A DNA stretch of 22,762 nucleotides from positions 1 through 22,762 of the forward strand of contig JAWKMO010000026.1 in assembly GCA_041392205.1 (NCBI GenBank), read 5' to 3'. Below the pieces are notes generated by a model. It saw only the letters and a program-made list of their open reading frames with translations. It had not been told where the DNA came from and searched no databases. This DNA is from Halomarinibacterium sp041392205. GTDB lineage: Bacteria > Bacteroidota > Bacteroidia > Flavobacteriales > Flavobacteriaceae. This document shows, one piece after another, positions 1 to 5,700 of the stretch. Within the stretch, counting starts at the first letter, position 1; each line of letters starts with the position of its first letter. The translations under genes were made by a program, and so were the position numbers.

Positions 1-10
1 ACTTTACTTG

Positions 11-58
11 GTCTACTTCAAAATAAAATGTATACATTTAAGACTATTTTGAGTAGAC
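11..58. repeat. large interrupted palindrome upstream of a mobilization-type gene
   Basis: The left arm at 11-25 begins GTCTACTTCAAAATA. The right arm at 45-58 (TATTTTGAGTAGAC) is its reverse complement apart from one extra T. Between them lies a perfect 14-bp palindrome, AAATGTATACATTT (26-39). A further GTAGACAT copy follows at 105-112, so the element TTTG-x-GTAGAC occurs three times in 110 bases. The position just before a broken BfmA/BtgA-like gene suggests an operator or an oriT-type site. That role is inference. Confidence 0.55.
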
Positions 59-77
59 ATTAAAGTATAAATCATTA

Positions 78-95
78 CTGTACAGTACTATACAG
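78..95. promoter_or_regulatory. operator-like palindrome, CTGTATA family
   Basis: CTGTACAGTACTATACAG is an 18-bp palindrome with one asymmetric pair. It is a close match to the perfect palindrome at 20800-20815 and to sites before several other genes here. It lies about 50 bases before the start of the broken gene at 146, where an operator would be expected. Confidence 0.5.
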
Positions 96-145
96 ATGTA
101 TTTGGTAGACATAAATAGGGACAAAATCAATTAATTTTCAGACCA

Positions 146-343
146 ATGAGCAATGAAAGGGCAAGTGTAAAAATCTATTCCGATGCGAAAAACAACCTTG
201 CCGTACTGGCCAAAAGAAGTGGCAAAAGTGAAATCGATTATTTGAGCAAAGGCATTGATTTTATATATTAGAGCGGTATAGACGTATATGGCCTTAAAGA
301 CCTTATACCAAAAATGGGACAAAATTCGGATTCAATTTTTTAA
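146..343 (+). pseudogene. broken BfmA/BtgA-like mobilization-associated protein
   Basis: The ATG at 146 opens a 41-codon frame starting MSNERASVKIYSDAK, ended by TAG at 269-271. The same frame continues for 23 more codons with SGIDVYGLKDLIPK and stops at 343. The joined product, about 65 residues, resembles the N-terminal part of BfmA/BtgA-family proteins of Bacteroidota mobilizable elements: a small DNA-binding-like segment followed by a phrase like (T/S)GIDVYGLKDL. I recognise this from memory of the family, not from a search. The internal amber codon and the early end make it a broken gene. Readthrough or a sequencing error cannot be excluded. No relaxase is visible in the window. Confidence 0.55.
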
Positions 344-365
344 ATCATCTTTTTTTTAGATTTTT

Positions 366-614
366 TTATTTTTCGATCTCGAACGTTTTTAGCTTGGGTA
401 TATGTATCCTATCCGGTTCTTGCTGTTGAAAATCCTTCATTTCCTGTAAGACCAGATCCATGTCCTTTAAAAACTCGGTGTCCGCCCCGTTTTCCTTTGC
501 GACCTGGTAATAGGCCTCCAAGGTCGGCACGGCAAATAAATCGTGACCTGCAATCACGAACGCAGGGACATCATTTTTGATACACTTTATCAATATGGCC
601 TTTTGGTCTTTCAT
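366..614 (-). CDS. small hypothetical protein, third gene of a toxin-antitoxin operon
   Basis: An 82-residue acidic protein with an ATG start, three bases after the toxin gene stop, so almost certainly co-transcribed with the pair upstream. It begins MKDQKAILIKCIKNDVPAF and has no signal peptide or membrane segment. It contains short hydrophobic strands (AILIKCI, VPAFVIAG) followed by a charged helical C-terminal half. I recall similar small proteins in Bacteroidota mobile elements but know no function. Its fixed place after a ParE-type toxin suggests an accessory role or simple hitchhiking. A T-rich stretch (350-371) lies beyond its stop. Confidence 0.7.
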   Translation of the reverse strand: MKDQKAILIKCIKNDVPAFVIAGHDLFAVPTLEAYYQVAKENGADTEFLKDMDLVLQEMKDFQQQEPDRIHIPKLKTFEIEK

Positions 615-617
615 CGT

Positions 618-890
618 TTATTTGAACTTTTGTTTGTGATGTAAGACCCTTAAAATATATACCGAATCATTCTGTACTATAAAATGAATCGAATACTTAA
701 AACCACTGAAATGAACTCTTCTTACATTCCTATAATAGATTTGAAAAAGAAAAGGGTTTGCCCTCAAATAATCTATTTGGATCATAAAATCCTTATCAAA
801 ATCTTCTTCCAGGCCGGATATCCGATAGTGGCATTTGGCAGTTAGTATATCCTTTTCCGCATCCTTTGAAACGTTAATTTGATATCCCAT
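618..890 (-). CDS. ParE/RelE-superfamily toxin
   Basis: A 90-residue basic protein with the ParE/RelE fold pattern: an N-terminal strand (YQINVSKDAEKDI), a helical hairpin with an ANPFLFQ turn, then strands RRVHFSGFKYSIHFIVQNDSVYILRVLHHKQ. The closing 'YSIHFIV ... VYILRVLHHKQ' matches the ParE branch, whose members act on DNA gyrase, more than mRNA-cutting RelE. The target here is inferred. The start is ATG at 890 and the gene overlaps the upstream antitoxin by 17 bases, the normal arrangement for translational coupling. Control is expected from the 13-bp-arm palindrome before the antitoxin. Confidence 0.85.
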   Translation of the reverse strand: MGYQINVSKDAEKDILTAKCHYRISGLEEDFDKDFMIQIDYLRANPFLFQIYYRNVRRVHFSGFKYSIHFIVQNDSVYILRVLHHKQKFK

Positions 891-1119
891 TCCTGCTCAT
901 TACTTCTTCAATAGTGGAAAATTCTATTTCGTTCTTATCGAACTTGTTCAATAAATCGTCCATCATGTCGGTATACTCTTTTGACGGCACTTCTAATTTT
1001 TTGGCCTGTTCTATGGCCAAAAATTCTAGGTAATTTTTGAGACTACGGTTTTGTCTTTTAGCTTCAGCTTCCAGTGCCGAAATGACCGTTTCATCTAAAT
1101 GTAATTCCTTACGTATCAT
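874..1119 (-). CDS. ribbon-helix-helix antitoxin
   Basis: An 81-residue antitoxin. Residues 1-40 (MIRKELHLDETVISALEAEAKRQNRSLKNYLEFLAIEQAKK) have the strand-helix-helix pattern of Arc/CopG-like DNA-binding domains. The acidic C-terminal part (EYTDMMDDLLNKFDKNEIEFSTIEEVMSRNG) would wrap the toxin, as in many ParD-like antitoxins. It is first in the operon, starts with ATG at 1119 and overlaps the toxin gene by 17 bases. A perfect 13-bp inverted repeat just upstream (1128-1158) is the likely binding site for autoregulation. Confidence 0.82.
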   Translation of the reverse strand: MIRKELHLDETVISALEAEAKRQNRSLKNYLEFLAIEQAKKLEVPSKEYTDMMDDLLNKFDKNEIEFSTIEEVMSRNGISN

Positions 1120-1127
1120 GATAATGT

Positions 1128-1158
1128 ATATTTATACGTACAATATACGTATAAATAT
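1128..1158. promoter_or_regulatory. palindromic operator of the ParE-type operon
   Basis: ATATTTATACGTA (1128-1140) and TACGTATAAATAT (1146-1158) are perfect 13-bp inverted repeats separated by CAATA. The site starts nine bases before the antitoxin ATG on the minus strand, so a bound RHH antitoxin would block initiation. The structure is seen directly; the role is inferred from how RHH antitoxins act. Confidence 0.7.
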
Positions 1159-1228
1159 CGAAATAAAAACAATTTTATCGTTTAATTGAACTTTGAAGGA
1201 AGATACTAAAAATCACGTAAAACAATAA

Positions 1229-1260
1229 ACTCTTTACAAAAGGGGCGATTTGTAAAGAGT
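1229..1260. repeat. 32-bp interrupted palindrome, copy 1 (left edge of the CBASS block)
   Basis: Perfect 12-bp arms (ACTCTTTACAAA at 1229-1240, TTTGTAAAGAGT at 1249-1260) surround the core AGGGGCGA. Copy 2 at 7526-7557 is the same total length. It shares the first 13 bases and the last 10, and differs mainly in a core of about nine bases. The longer conserved arm is on the left in both, so the copies are in direct orientation. This resembles a pair of recombination sites. No T-run follows on either strand, which argues against a simple terminator. Confidence 0.65.
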
Positions 1261-1534
1261 CATGGTTATTAAGGTCCTACTTCCAGATTTATGGAAGCCT
1301 ATTAACTAGTAATGGATTTTTTTTTATAAAAAGAAACAAAAATACCAAGGATTACAAATAATTTTGGAGATAATGTACAGTTCAGGTGCTATATTCTATA
1401 AAGCATTCTAACCTTTAAGTCCGCTTTGAACCTCTTGAAACATTACAATGATCAACAAATCGTAATACGAGTCCTCTAGAATATGGTCGCTCCCCTCGCC
1501 AACTGTTTTGCCAAAATTCTCTTAGGCGATCAAA
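1261..1534. other. non-coding stretch between the repeat and the CBASS operon
   Basis: AT-rich. A small hairpin CTTCC-N8-GGAAG at 1280-1297 and a T-run at 1317-1324 are present but not close enough to be a convincing terminator. On the minus strand 1408-1521 is open for 38 codons, ending DLLIIVMFQEVQSGLKG, but has no start codon. It may be a gene remnant. Nothing else is recognisable. Confidence 0.5.
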
Positions 1535-1957
1535 CTACCTATTTTTTAATTTAGGATGCATACCACCACCTTCCCATTTACCACTAATATGCCAATTTTC
1601 ATAATGATATAACCATAAACTTGTCCAAGGAATTATACAATCTGCGATTAACTTTTCGGAGTTAAATTCTTGGTAATTAGGATAATACAAACACAACTCG
1701 TCATAAGGATATACATGAGGAATTTTTTCGTTCTTAAAATTTCTTTTTAAAACTGGGTCTGTTATTTTGACCTTCGGACGAGTTCCAACTTTATAACTTA
1801 GTTTGAAGCTATAGTAGAGACTTCTTGCGGTTGGTCTTAATTGACCGCTGCAAAAAACGCGATTCTTTTCTAACCTAACTTTGAATTCAGGATAATCCTT
1901 TTTTAAAGCAACGAACTGTTCCGCTAGAGTGTATTTCTTTTTACTGTTCACTTCCAA
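1535..1957 (-). CDS. E2-like conjugating protein of a short type II CBASS
   Basis: A 140-residue protein whose C-terminal half has the bacterial E2-like pattern: H-x-Y then a catalytic-type cysteine in ELCLYYP (Cys89), then IIPWTSLWLYHYENWHISGKW and GGGMHP. Such E2-only proteins accompany CD-NTases in 'short' type II CBASS, where they act on the C-terminus of the cyclase to prime it without a separate E1. The reading frame has no ATG. It must start at TTG (1955-1957) or GTG (1949-1951), inside the end of the CD-NTase gene, so translation is probably coupled. It is the last gene of the operon. No E1 or JAB-protease gene is nearby, so the system is the minimal form. Confidence 0.82.
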   Translation of the reverse strand: MEVNSKKKYTLAEQFVALKKDYPEFKVRLEKNRVFCSGQLRPTARSLYYSFKLSYKVGTRPKVKITDPVLKRNFKNEKIPHVYPYDELCLYYPNYQEFNSEKLIADCIIPWTSLWLYHYENWHISGKWEGGGMHPKLKNR

Positions 1958-3092
1958 AAAAAGTATTGCTTCTAACCTTTTTTATTCCTATTGCTAGAGA
2001 TTCAGTCAAAATTCCAGTTTTAGTATTTATACCTATTTCACTAGATTTCCTTGCTTTTTCAATATAATTTACTTGTGAGTATTGAGCCCTCAAAAATGCA
2101 CTTTCCCCAAATAAGCCTTTTAAAATATTCGCTTCCTCTAAAACACCATTATCCTCTTTAAGATTTTGCCATTGAGCATCTAAATGGGCAACGAACTTCT
2201 TGAAATACTCATATAATTCAGGTTCCTTATCCTCCTCCCATTTATCGCTAAAATCTTCGTCATTATTTACTGGATTTAATACTTTCAAACGGTCTCCATT
2301 CCAATTTAGACCACTCAAACTTTTTTTAATCCTACTAATTATATTATCAATAGTATCAAAAATCGATTCTTCACCACCATAAAATTCACCAGCAATGGTC
2401 GTTAAAATTATACTAGACGTAGCCATTTCTTTATTATCATTAAAATACTCATCTCGATACATTTTAATAAGTTGAACTGCTCTTTGCAATGGTTTCTTTT
2501 TTGAAAATTCGTCTGCAGGTAAATTTTCCATAGCGTAAGCTTTTTCGAGCAATGACATTTTAACCAGATTGGACTTGTTAATGAACCATTTGCCATATCC
2601 CCTAGGGTTACTCGAAGTCCAATCGCCTAATTTTCTATCCGGCACAACAAGTTTATTATCATCAATATCGGTTTCTTGACAGCCCGGTAAAATATCCATA
2701 TGAAAGTCACCTGCATAATTCAATCTAATACATCTATTTTTTGGTTCAACCTTGTCTCTATATCTATCACTATTCTGAAGAACTCTCTTCAATTGATTGT
2801 AAACGAATTGCGGAGAGTATTCTTCCCAATCCATAACAATATGAACAACAATATCTAAATCGAATTCGTTTTTACCTGTTGGCTTAACAGTAGTTCCAAT
2901 GCGGACTGAACCTTGAGGATAAATTTCAAAAATAGCATTTTTGAAAAACCCAGTATCTTCATTAAGAAGGCTTTCAATGGCTCTGTAAGCAGACTCCATT
3001 CTTTCTTTGCGAGTATCATCCAATTGAATTTCCTCAGCCATTCTAGCTAGTAAATCATCCAGCTGTGTGTTCTTGTTGTTAAATTGTATCAT
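1941..3092 (-). CDS. CBASS CD-NTase (cyclic oligonucleotide synthase)
   Basis: A 383-residue nucleotidyltransferase of the CD-NTase/SMODS type. It has the GS motif (PQGSVRIGTTVKP, G61-S62), two catalytic aspartates in EFDLD (D78, D80) and the third in HMDILP (D133). The helical C-terminal region is complete. On phage infection such enzymes make cyclic di- or trinucleotides that switch on the paired effector. The product cannot be predicted from sequence alone. The C-terminus reads TFFGSEQ, with a glycine four residues from the end, relevant because type II systems modify this end. The ATG at 3092 overlaps the effector stop by four bases and the 3' end overlaps the E2 gene by 17 bases, a tightly coupled operon. 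Confidence 0.93.
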   Translation of the reverse strand: MIQFNNKNTQLDDLLARMAEEIQLDDTRKERMESAYRAIESLLNEDTGFFKNAIFEIYPQGSVRIGTTVKPTGKNEFDLDIVVHIVMDWEEYSPQFVYNQLKRVLQNSDRYRDKVEPKNRCIRLNYAGDFHMDILPGCQETDIDDNKLVVPDRKLGDWTSSNPRGYGKWFINKSNLVKMSLLEKAYAMENLPADEFSKKKPLQRAVQLIKMYRDEYFNDNKEMATSSIILTTIAGEFYGGEESIFDTIDNIISRIKKSLSGLNWNGDRLKVLNPVNNDEDFSDKWEEDKEPELYEYFKKFVAHLDAQWQNLKEDNGVLEEANILKGLFGESAFLRAQYSQVNYIEKARKSSEIGINTKTGILTESLAIGIKKVRSNTFFGSEQ

Positions 3093-3949
3093 TCTTTACT
3101 CCACTTTAAATTCATAACCCATTTAGCATGAGGGCCTATTTTATATTTAGTAGTCAACTCATCTTCATCATGACCTAAATTATTAATCATTTTAGCACTT
3201 GCCCATTTAATGTAATCACTATCACCCTTTTTTAAGAGTTGTTCCAGTTCTTTTTGTTGCGCCGCGTTTGGTATTATTTCAAGAACATCGTATTGTAGAA
3301 TTTCCCAACAACGCCATCCTGTATCAATTGGAGCTTTCTTTAATGGCGTTCGAACAGATTTTAAAAATCTATAATTTACATAGGGGAAAATTTTCTTTGA
3401 AAGCACACGCTCATTCGCTTTCCCTCCCAATAATTCTTCATAAAATTCTCGCCAATGAGAAATTTCACGGTTCTTTTCGCTATTAAACCAATCAAGGAAT
3501 TTTATTGCGTTCTTGGCAGGTATAAAAACGGCTAAATCTCCTTTTTTCAAACCTGCGGTTATCATTTTTAAATCATCAGTTGCCTCCATTTCTTCGAGAA
3601 TGCTCTTGGTTTCAGGCAATCTTTTATACTTCCCCCCTACATGTTGATACCAATTCCAATTTGGATTCGCATTTTGCACCAATAAGTACTTGTCATTAAC
3701 CTTAATTCGATACTGATATGACATTGAAAATCGGATATACTCTCCCGAAAGAGCTAACCAATATGCTTGTATCGTTAGTATTAGCCTTTTTCTATTTTTA
3801 TAGAATAATTCAAAACCATCAATAAATAACGTTGTAATAAGTAAAATCAAGCCCCCTCCAACGAATTCTGGCCGAAGAGATTCACCAATATTACAGCCAA
3901 TTACCACTAGCGCAATACCAACAAAGATTTTCAGTATAAATGCTCTCAT
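3089..3949 (-). CDS. cap16: Cap16-type CBASS effector: two TM helices plus NUDIX-like domain
   Basis: A 286-residue protein with two N-terminal membrane helices (about 5-23 and 29-46) and a cytoplasmic domain. Residues 79-109 (QYRIKVNDKYLLVQNANPNWNWYQHVGGKYKR) resemble the first strands of a NUDIX fold. Residues 160-173 include WREFYEEL, matching the R-E-x-x-E-E core of the Nudix box. This is the layout of SMODS-associated NUDIX/Cap16 effectors, in which the NUDIX-like part senses the cyclic nucleotide and the TM part damages the inner membrane. The family call is from architecture and context. It overlaps the CD-NTase by four bases (ATGA). Confidence 0.8.
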   Translation of the reverse strand: MRAFILKIFVGIALVVIGCNIGESLRPEFVGGGLILLITTLFIDGFELFYKNRKRLILTIQAYWLALSGEYIRFSMSYQYRIKVNDKYLLVQNANPNWNWYQHVGGKYKRLPETKSILEEMEATDDLKMITAGLKKGDLAVFIPAKNAIKFLDWFNSEKNREISHWREFYEELLGGKANERVLSKKIFPYVNYRFLKSVRTPLKKAPIDTGWRCWEILQYDVLEIIPNAAQQKELEQLLKKGDSDYIKWASAKMINNLGHDEDELTTKYKIGPHAKWVMNLKWSKE

Positions 3950-3958
3950 GAAAAATGA

Positions 3959-4180
3959 TTAACCTTTTGGCGGAAAATTATCCGTGCCGAAACTATCTTT
4001 TTGCCTAATCTGACCTTTTCTATTGTGAACTAAAAGCTCAAATTTTTGATTTTGCGCAATATTTCTGGCACCATTTATTGCTTCTTTTTGAGTAGCAGTA
4101 ACTTTTGTTGCCTTCTCATTTCCCGCACCTTTAACTGCCCATCTACTTTTATACGGTACTACATGTTGATTCTTTTTCAT
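3959..4180 (-). CDS. DUF2188-like small protein in the CBASS operon
   Basis: A 73-residue basic protein: MKKNQHVVPYKSRWAVKGAGNEKATKV..., then TQKEAINGARNIAQNQKFELLVHNRKGQIRQKDSFG. The order 'HVVP-x-W-AVK', 'T...A...AR.IA', 'EL.VH...G.I..KDS.G' is the DUF2188 pattern, a small domain of unknown function. It sits nine bases before the Cap16 gene and 11 bases after the LexA-type regulator, so it belongs to the same transcript. Whether it takes part in defence or is a passenger is unknown. It is not a standard CBASS component. Confidence 0.75.
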   Translation of the reverse strand: MKKNQHVVPYKSRWAVKGAGNEKATKVTATQKEAINGARNIAQNQKFELLVHNRKGQIRQKDSFGTDNFPPKG

Positions 4181-4191
4181 TCTTTTAAAAT

Positions 4192-4815
4192 TTAAATTTT
4201 TATTACACTTTCCACGATACCTTGTATCCTAAAATCTCTCATTAGTATTATTGGTTGATGATTCTTCTCAGTAGATTTTGGTAACAATAAGACGTGTTTT
4301 TCATTTTTTTTAAATAATTTGATTGTTGCTTCATCATCTATCAAGGCAATTACCCTATCACCATCATTGGCCGTTTGGCTCTGTCTTACTAGAACTAAAT
4401 CACCATCATCAATTTCAGCTAAATCCATTGAATTCCCAATCGCCTTGAGTAGAAAGTACTTCTCCCCGTTTTTTAATAGTTCAACAGAAATAGAAACTTC
4501 CGCTTCAACGTTTTCTTCTGCGAAAATTGGTAGTCCGCATGAAATACTCCCAAGCAAGGGGATTTTTACAGTTTGGGCTCTATTACCAAAATTTTCAGGT
4601 ATTTGAAATTCAGTAACCATGTAAGTCCCATTTTCCTTTTTTACTAGAATACCTTTTTCCAAAAGGCTACCTATAATAACTGCTGTAGACCTTGGCGATT
4701 TGTAACCCATTTCTCGCATTAAGTCTCTAACACTAGGTGTTTTGCCATATTCCATTAGATAGGTTCTAATCTTTTTTATGGCTTTTATCTCTTTATTTGA
4801 TAATTCATTCAACAT
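4192..4815 (-). CDS. lexA: LexA-family self-cleaving repressor (HTH plus S24 peptidase) heading the CBASS operon
   Basis: A 207-residue protein from the ATG at 4815; upstream there is only an in-frame TTG at 4821. Residues 1-65 form a LexA-type winged helix (TYLMEYGKTPSVRDLMREMGYKSPRST). A linker leads to the S24 domain with a Cys-Gly cleavage site (SISCGLP), the nucleophile serine in AIGNSMD and the general-base lysine in EATIKLF. All residues needed for RecA-stimulated self-cleavage are present. Known LexA proteins repress SOS genes and are inactivated on DNA damage. Here the gene leads an operon with DUF2188, Cap16, CD-NTase and E2, suggesting defence induced by DNA damage. A direct repeat CTGTATA-N4-CTGTATA overlaps its promoter. 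It may be a plasmid-type S24 regulator rather than the host LexA. Confidence 0.87.
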   Translation of the reverse strand: MLNELSNKEIKAIKKIRTYLMEYGKTPSVRDLMREMGYKSPRSTAVIIGSLLEKGILVKKENGTYMVTEFQIPENFGNRAQTVKIPLLGSISCGLPIFAEENVEAEVSISVELLKNGEKYFLLKAIGNSMDLAEIDDGDLVLVRQSQTANDGDRVIALIDDEATIKLFKKNEKHVLLLPKSTEKNHQPIILMRDFRIQGIVESVIKI

Positions 4816-4817
4816 AC

Positions 4818-4840
4818 GCAAATATACAGATCGTATACAG
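4818..4840 (-). promoter_or_regulatory. promoter and operator of the LexA-type gene
   Basis: On the minus strand, 4840-4823 reads CTGTATACGATCTGTATA: two direct CTGTATA half-sites with 11-bp spacing. The second runs into TATATTTG (4825-4818), a perfect Bacteroidota -7 element (TAnnTTTG). The ATG begins only two bases after it, so the transcript would be leaderless or nearly so. A repressor bound to the half-sites would cover the -7 element, as expected for autoregulation. Confidence 0.65.
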
Positions 4841-4941
4841 TTTAAATTTCCTTACAACACATTAGTTATTAGGTATTTATCAACAAATTAAAGAGAAGTA
4901 ATTGTCTGGCTTAAGAGGAATAAGAAGATTTCCTAAAGCGG

Positions 4942-4967
4942 GGGCAGCTCTAATATGAGAGCCGCCC
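4942..4967 (-). repeat. strong hairpin just after the tRNA-like gene
   Basis: On the minus strand GGGCGGCTCT pairs with AGAGCTGCCC (10 bp, one G-T pair) around a six-base loop, beginning one base after the tRNA-like 3' end. No T-run follows, so it is not a classical terminator. It could protect or help process the tRNA end. Confidence 0.6.
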
Positions 4968-5059
4968 TAGCGGGGAGGATGGGATTCAAACCCACGGAAC
5001 CTAGTTAAAAGTTCGACTGGTTATAAATCAGCTGCATTCGGCCACTCTGCCACCTCCGA
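4968..5059 (-). tRNA. class II serine-type tRNA-like gene with UAU anticodon, probably degenerate
   Basis: The minus strand folds as a class II tRNA closely resembling tRNA-Ser of Flavobacteriia: D-arm GCAGAGTGGCCGAATGC, a long variable arm with GAAC/GTTC stem, T-arm GTGGG-TTTGAAT-CCCAT, and a 3' end GCTA where GCCA would be normal. The acceptor stem pairs at only five positions (GGAGG/CCTCC); the two outer pairs are mismatched. The anticodon stem has an A-C mismatch and a G-T pair. The seven-base loop TTTATAA gives anticodon UAU at 5023-5025, which would read AUA (Ile), not a serine codon. It is either a decaying tRNA-Ser copy or an unusual tRNA charged with serine. Confidence 0.6.
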
Positions 5060-5112
5060 AAAGAGCATTAATCTTCTCGGAAATATAGTGTGGAATGAAA
5101 GCTTAGTAATTA

Positions 5113-5439
5113 TTAACTCAGCTTTACTTCATCAAGTAACTGCTCCTTTTCTTCTCCAAAAATTTTAATCAAAAATTCTTTTATCGAAGGAGCCAACATT
5201 CTATAAATTTCTAATTTATCAGAGGGTATATCCTTTTCTGATATAGTAAGAAAATATAGAATTGGCTGAGGCACATCCAAAACTTTACAGATTTTGTCCA
5301 AGGTATCTGGATTTGGGTTATAATTACCTTTTATAATCTGAGAAAGAGCGGTGGTGCTTTTTCCTATTCTTTTTGCAACATCGACTTGAGTAAGTCCCTT
5401 ACGCTTTATAAGAACATTGATTACTTTACCTAATTCCAT
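5113..5439 (-). CDS. XRE-family helix-turn-helix regulator
   Basis: 108 residues from the ATG at 5439; the longer frame begins only with TTG inside the preceding gene. Residues 1-60 (MELGKVINVLIKRKGLTQVDVAKRIGKSTTALSQIIKGNYNPNPDTLDKICKVLDVP) are a standard lambda-repressor-like HTH with TQVDVAKRIGKSTTALSQI as the recognition region. The C-terminal 45 residues are helical and of unknown role. It begins 10 bases after the small upstream gene and is likely co-transcribed with it. This layout suits a repressor of a small defence or toxin-like unit, though no effector domain is recognisable next to it. Confidence 0.82.
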   Translation of the reverse strand: MELGKVINVLIKRKGLTQVDVAKRIGKSTTALSQIIKGNYNPNPDTLDKICKVLDVPQPILYFLTISEKDIPSDKLEIYRMLAPSIKEFLIKIFGEEKEQLLDEVKLS

Positions 5440-5449
5440 ATTTAATTCT

Positions 5450-5644
5450 TTAGCCAGAACCAACAGCATTTGCAAAGATTCCAAATAGTTCAAGTAGTTT
5501 CATTACTATCGCCACTATTTCTTCTTTACTTTTTGCATTTTCGAACTTTTGCTTGATTTCGATTAAAAGTTCTCTATTTGATTCTGATGTTTCTTTTGAA
5601 GCAATAGCCTCATCAATTTGTTCTAATATATTTTTCTTGTACAT
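5450..5644 (-). CDS. small hypothetical protein upstream of the XRE regulator
   Basis: 64 residues from the ATG at 5644, preceded by an AAGG ribosome-binding-like sequence. The in-frame GTG one codon earlier is less likely. Residues 1-45 are charged and helical (YKKNILEQIDEAIASKETSESNRELLIEIKQKFENAKSKEEI). The end is hydrophobic with glycines (VAIVMKLLELFGIFANAVGSG), a possible single membrane-interacting helix. A short protein with one hydrophobic tail beside an XRE repressor could be a toxin-like peptide, but no known family is recognised. Confidence 0.6.
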   Translation of the reverse strand: MYKKNILEQIDEAIASKETSESNRELLIEIKQKFENAKSKEEIVAIVMKLLELFGIFANAVGSG

Positions 5645-5700
5645 CACCTTGTAGGTATTTAATTAATTAAACACCAGGATTCAAGGATATTTCTTAAATC

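Noticed and set aside
1229..1260. 32-bp palindrome read as an intrinsic terminator
   Set aside because: No T-run follows on either strand, and a same-length copy 6.3 kb away points to a site rather than a terminator. Not fully excluded for copy 2 at the recombinase 3' end.
1408..1521. 38-codon open minus-strand frame ending MFQEVQSGLKG
   Set aside because: No start codon and no recognisable family; mentioned only as a possible remnant.
4968..5059. tRNA-like gene as an amber suppressor explaining the in-frame TAG codons
   Set aside because: The anticodon loop TTTATAA gives UAU; CUA would be needed. No alternative seven-base loop yields CUA.
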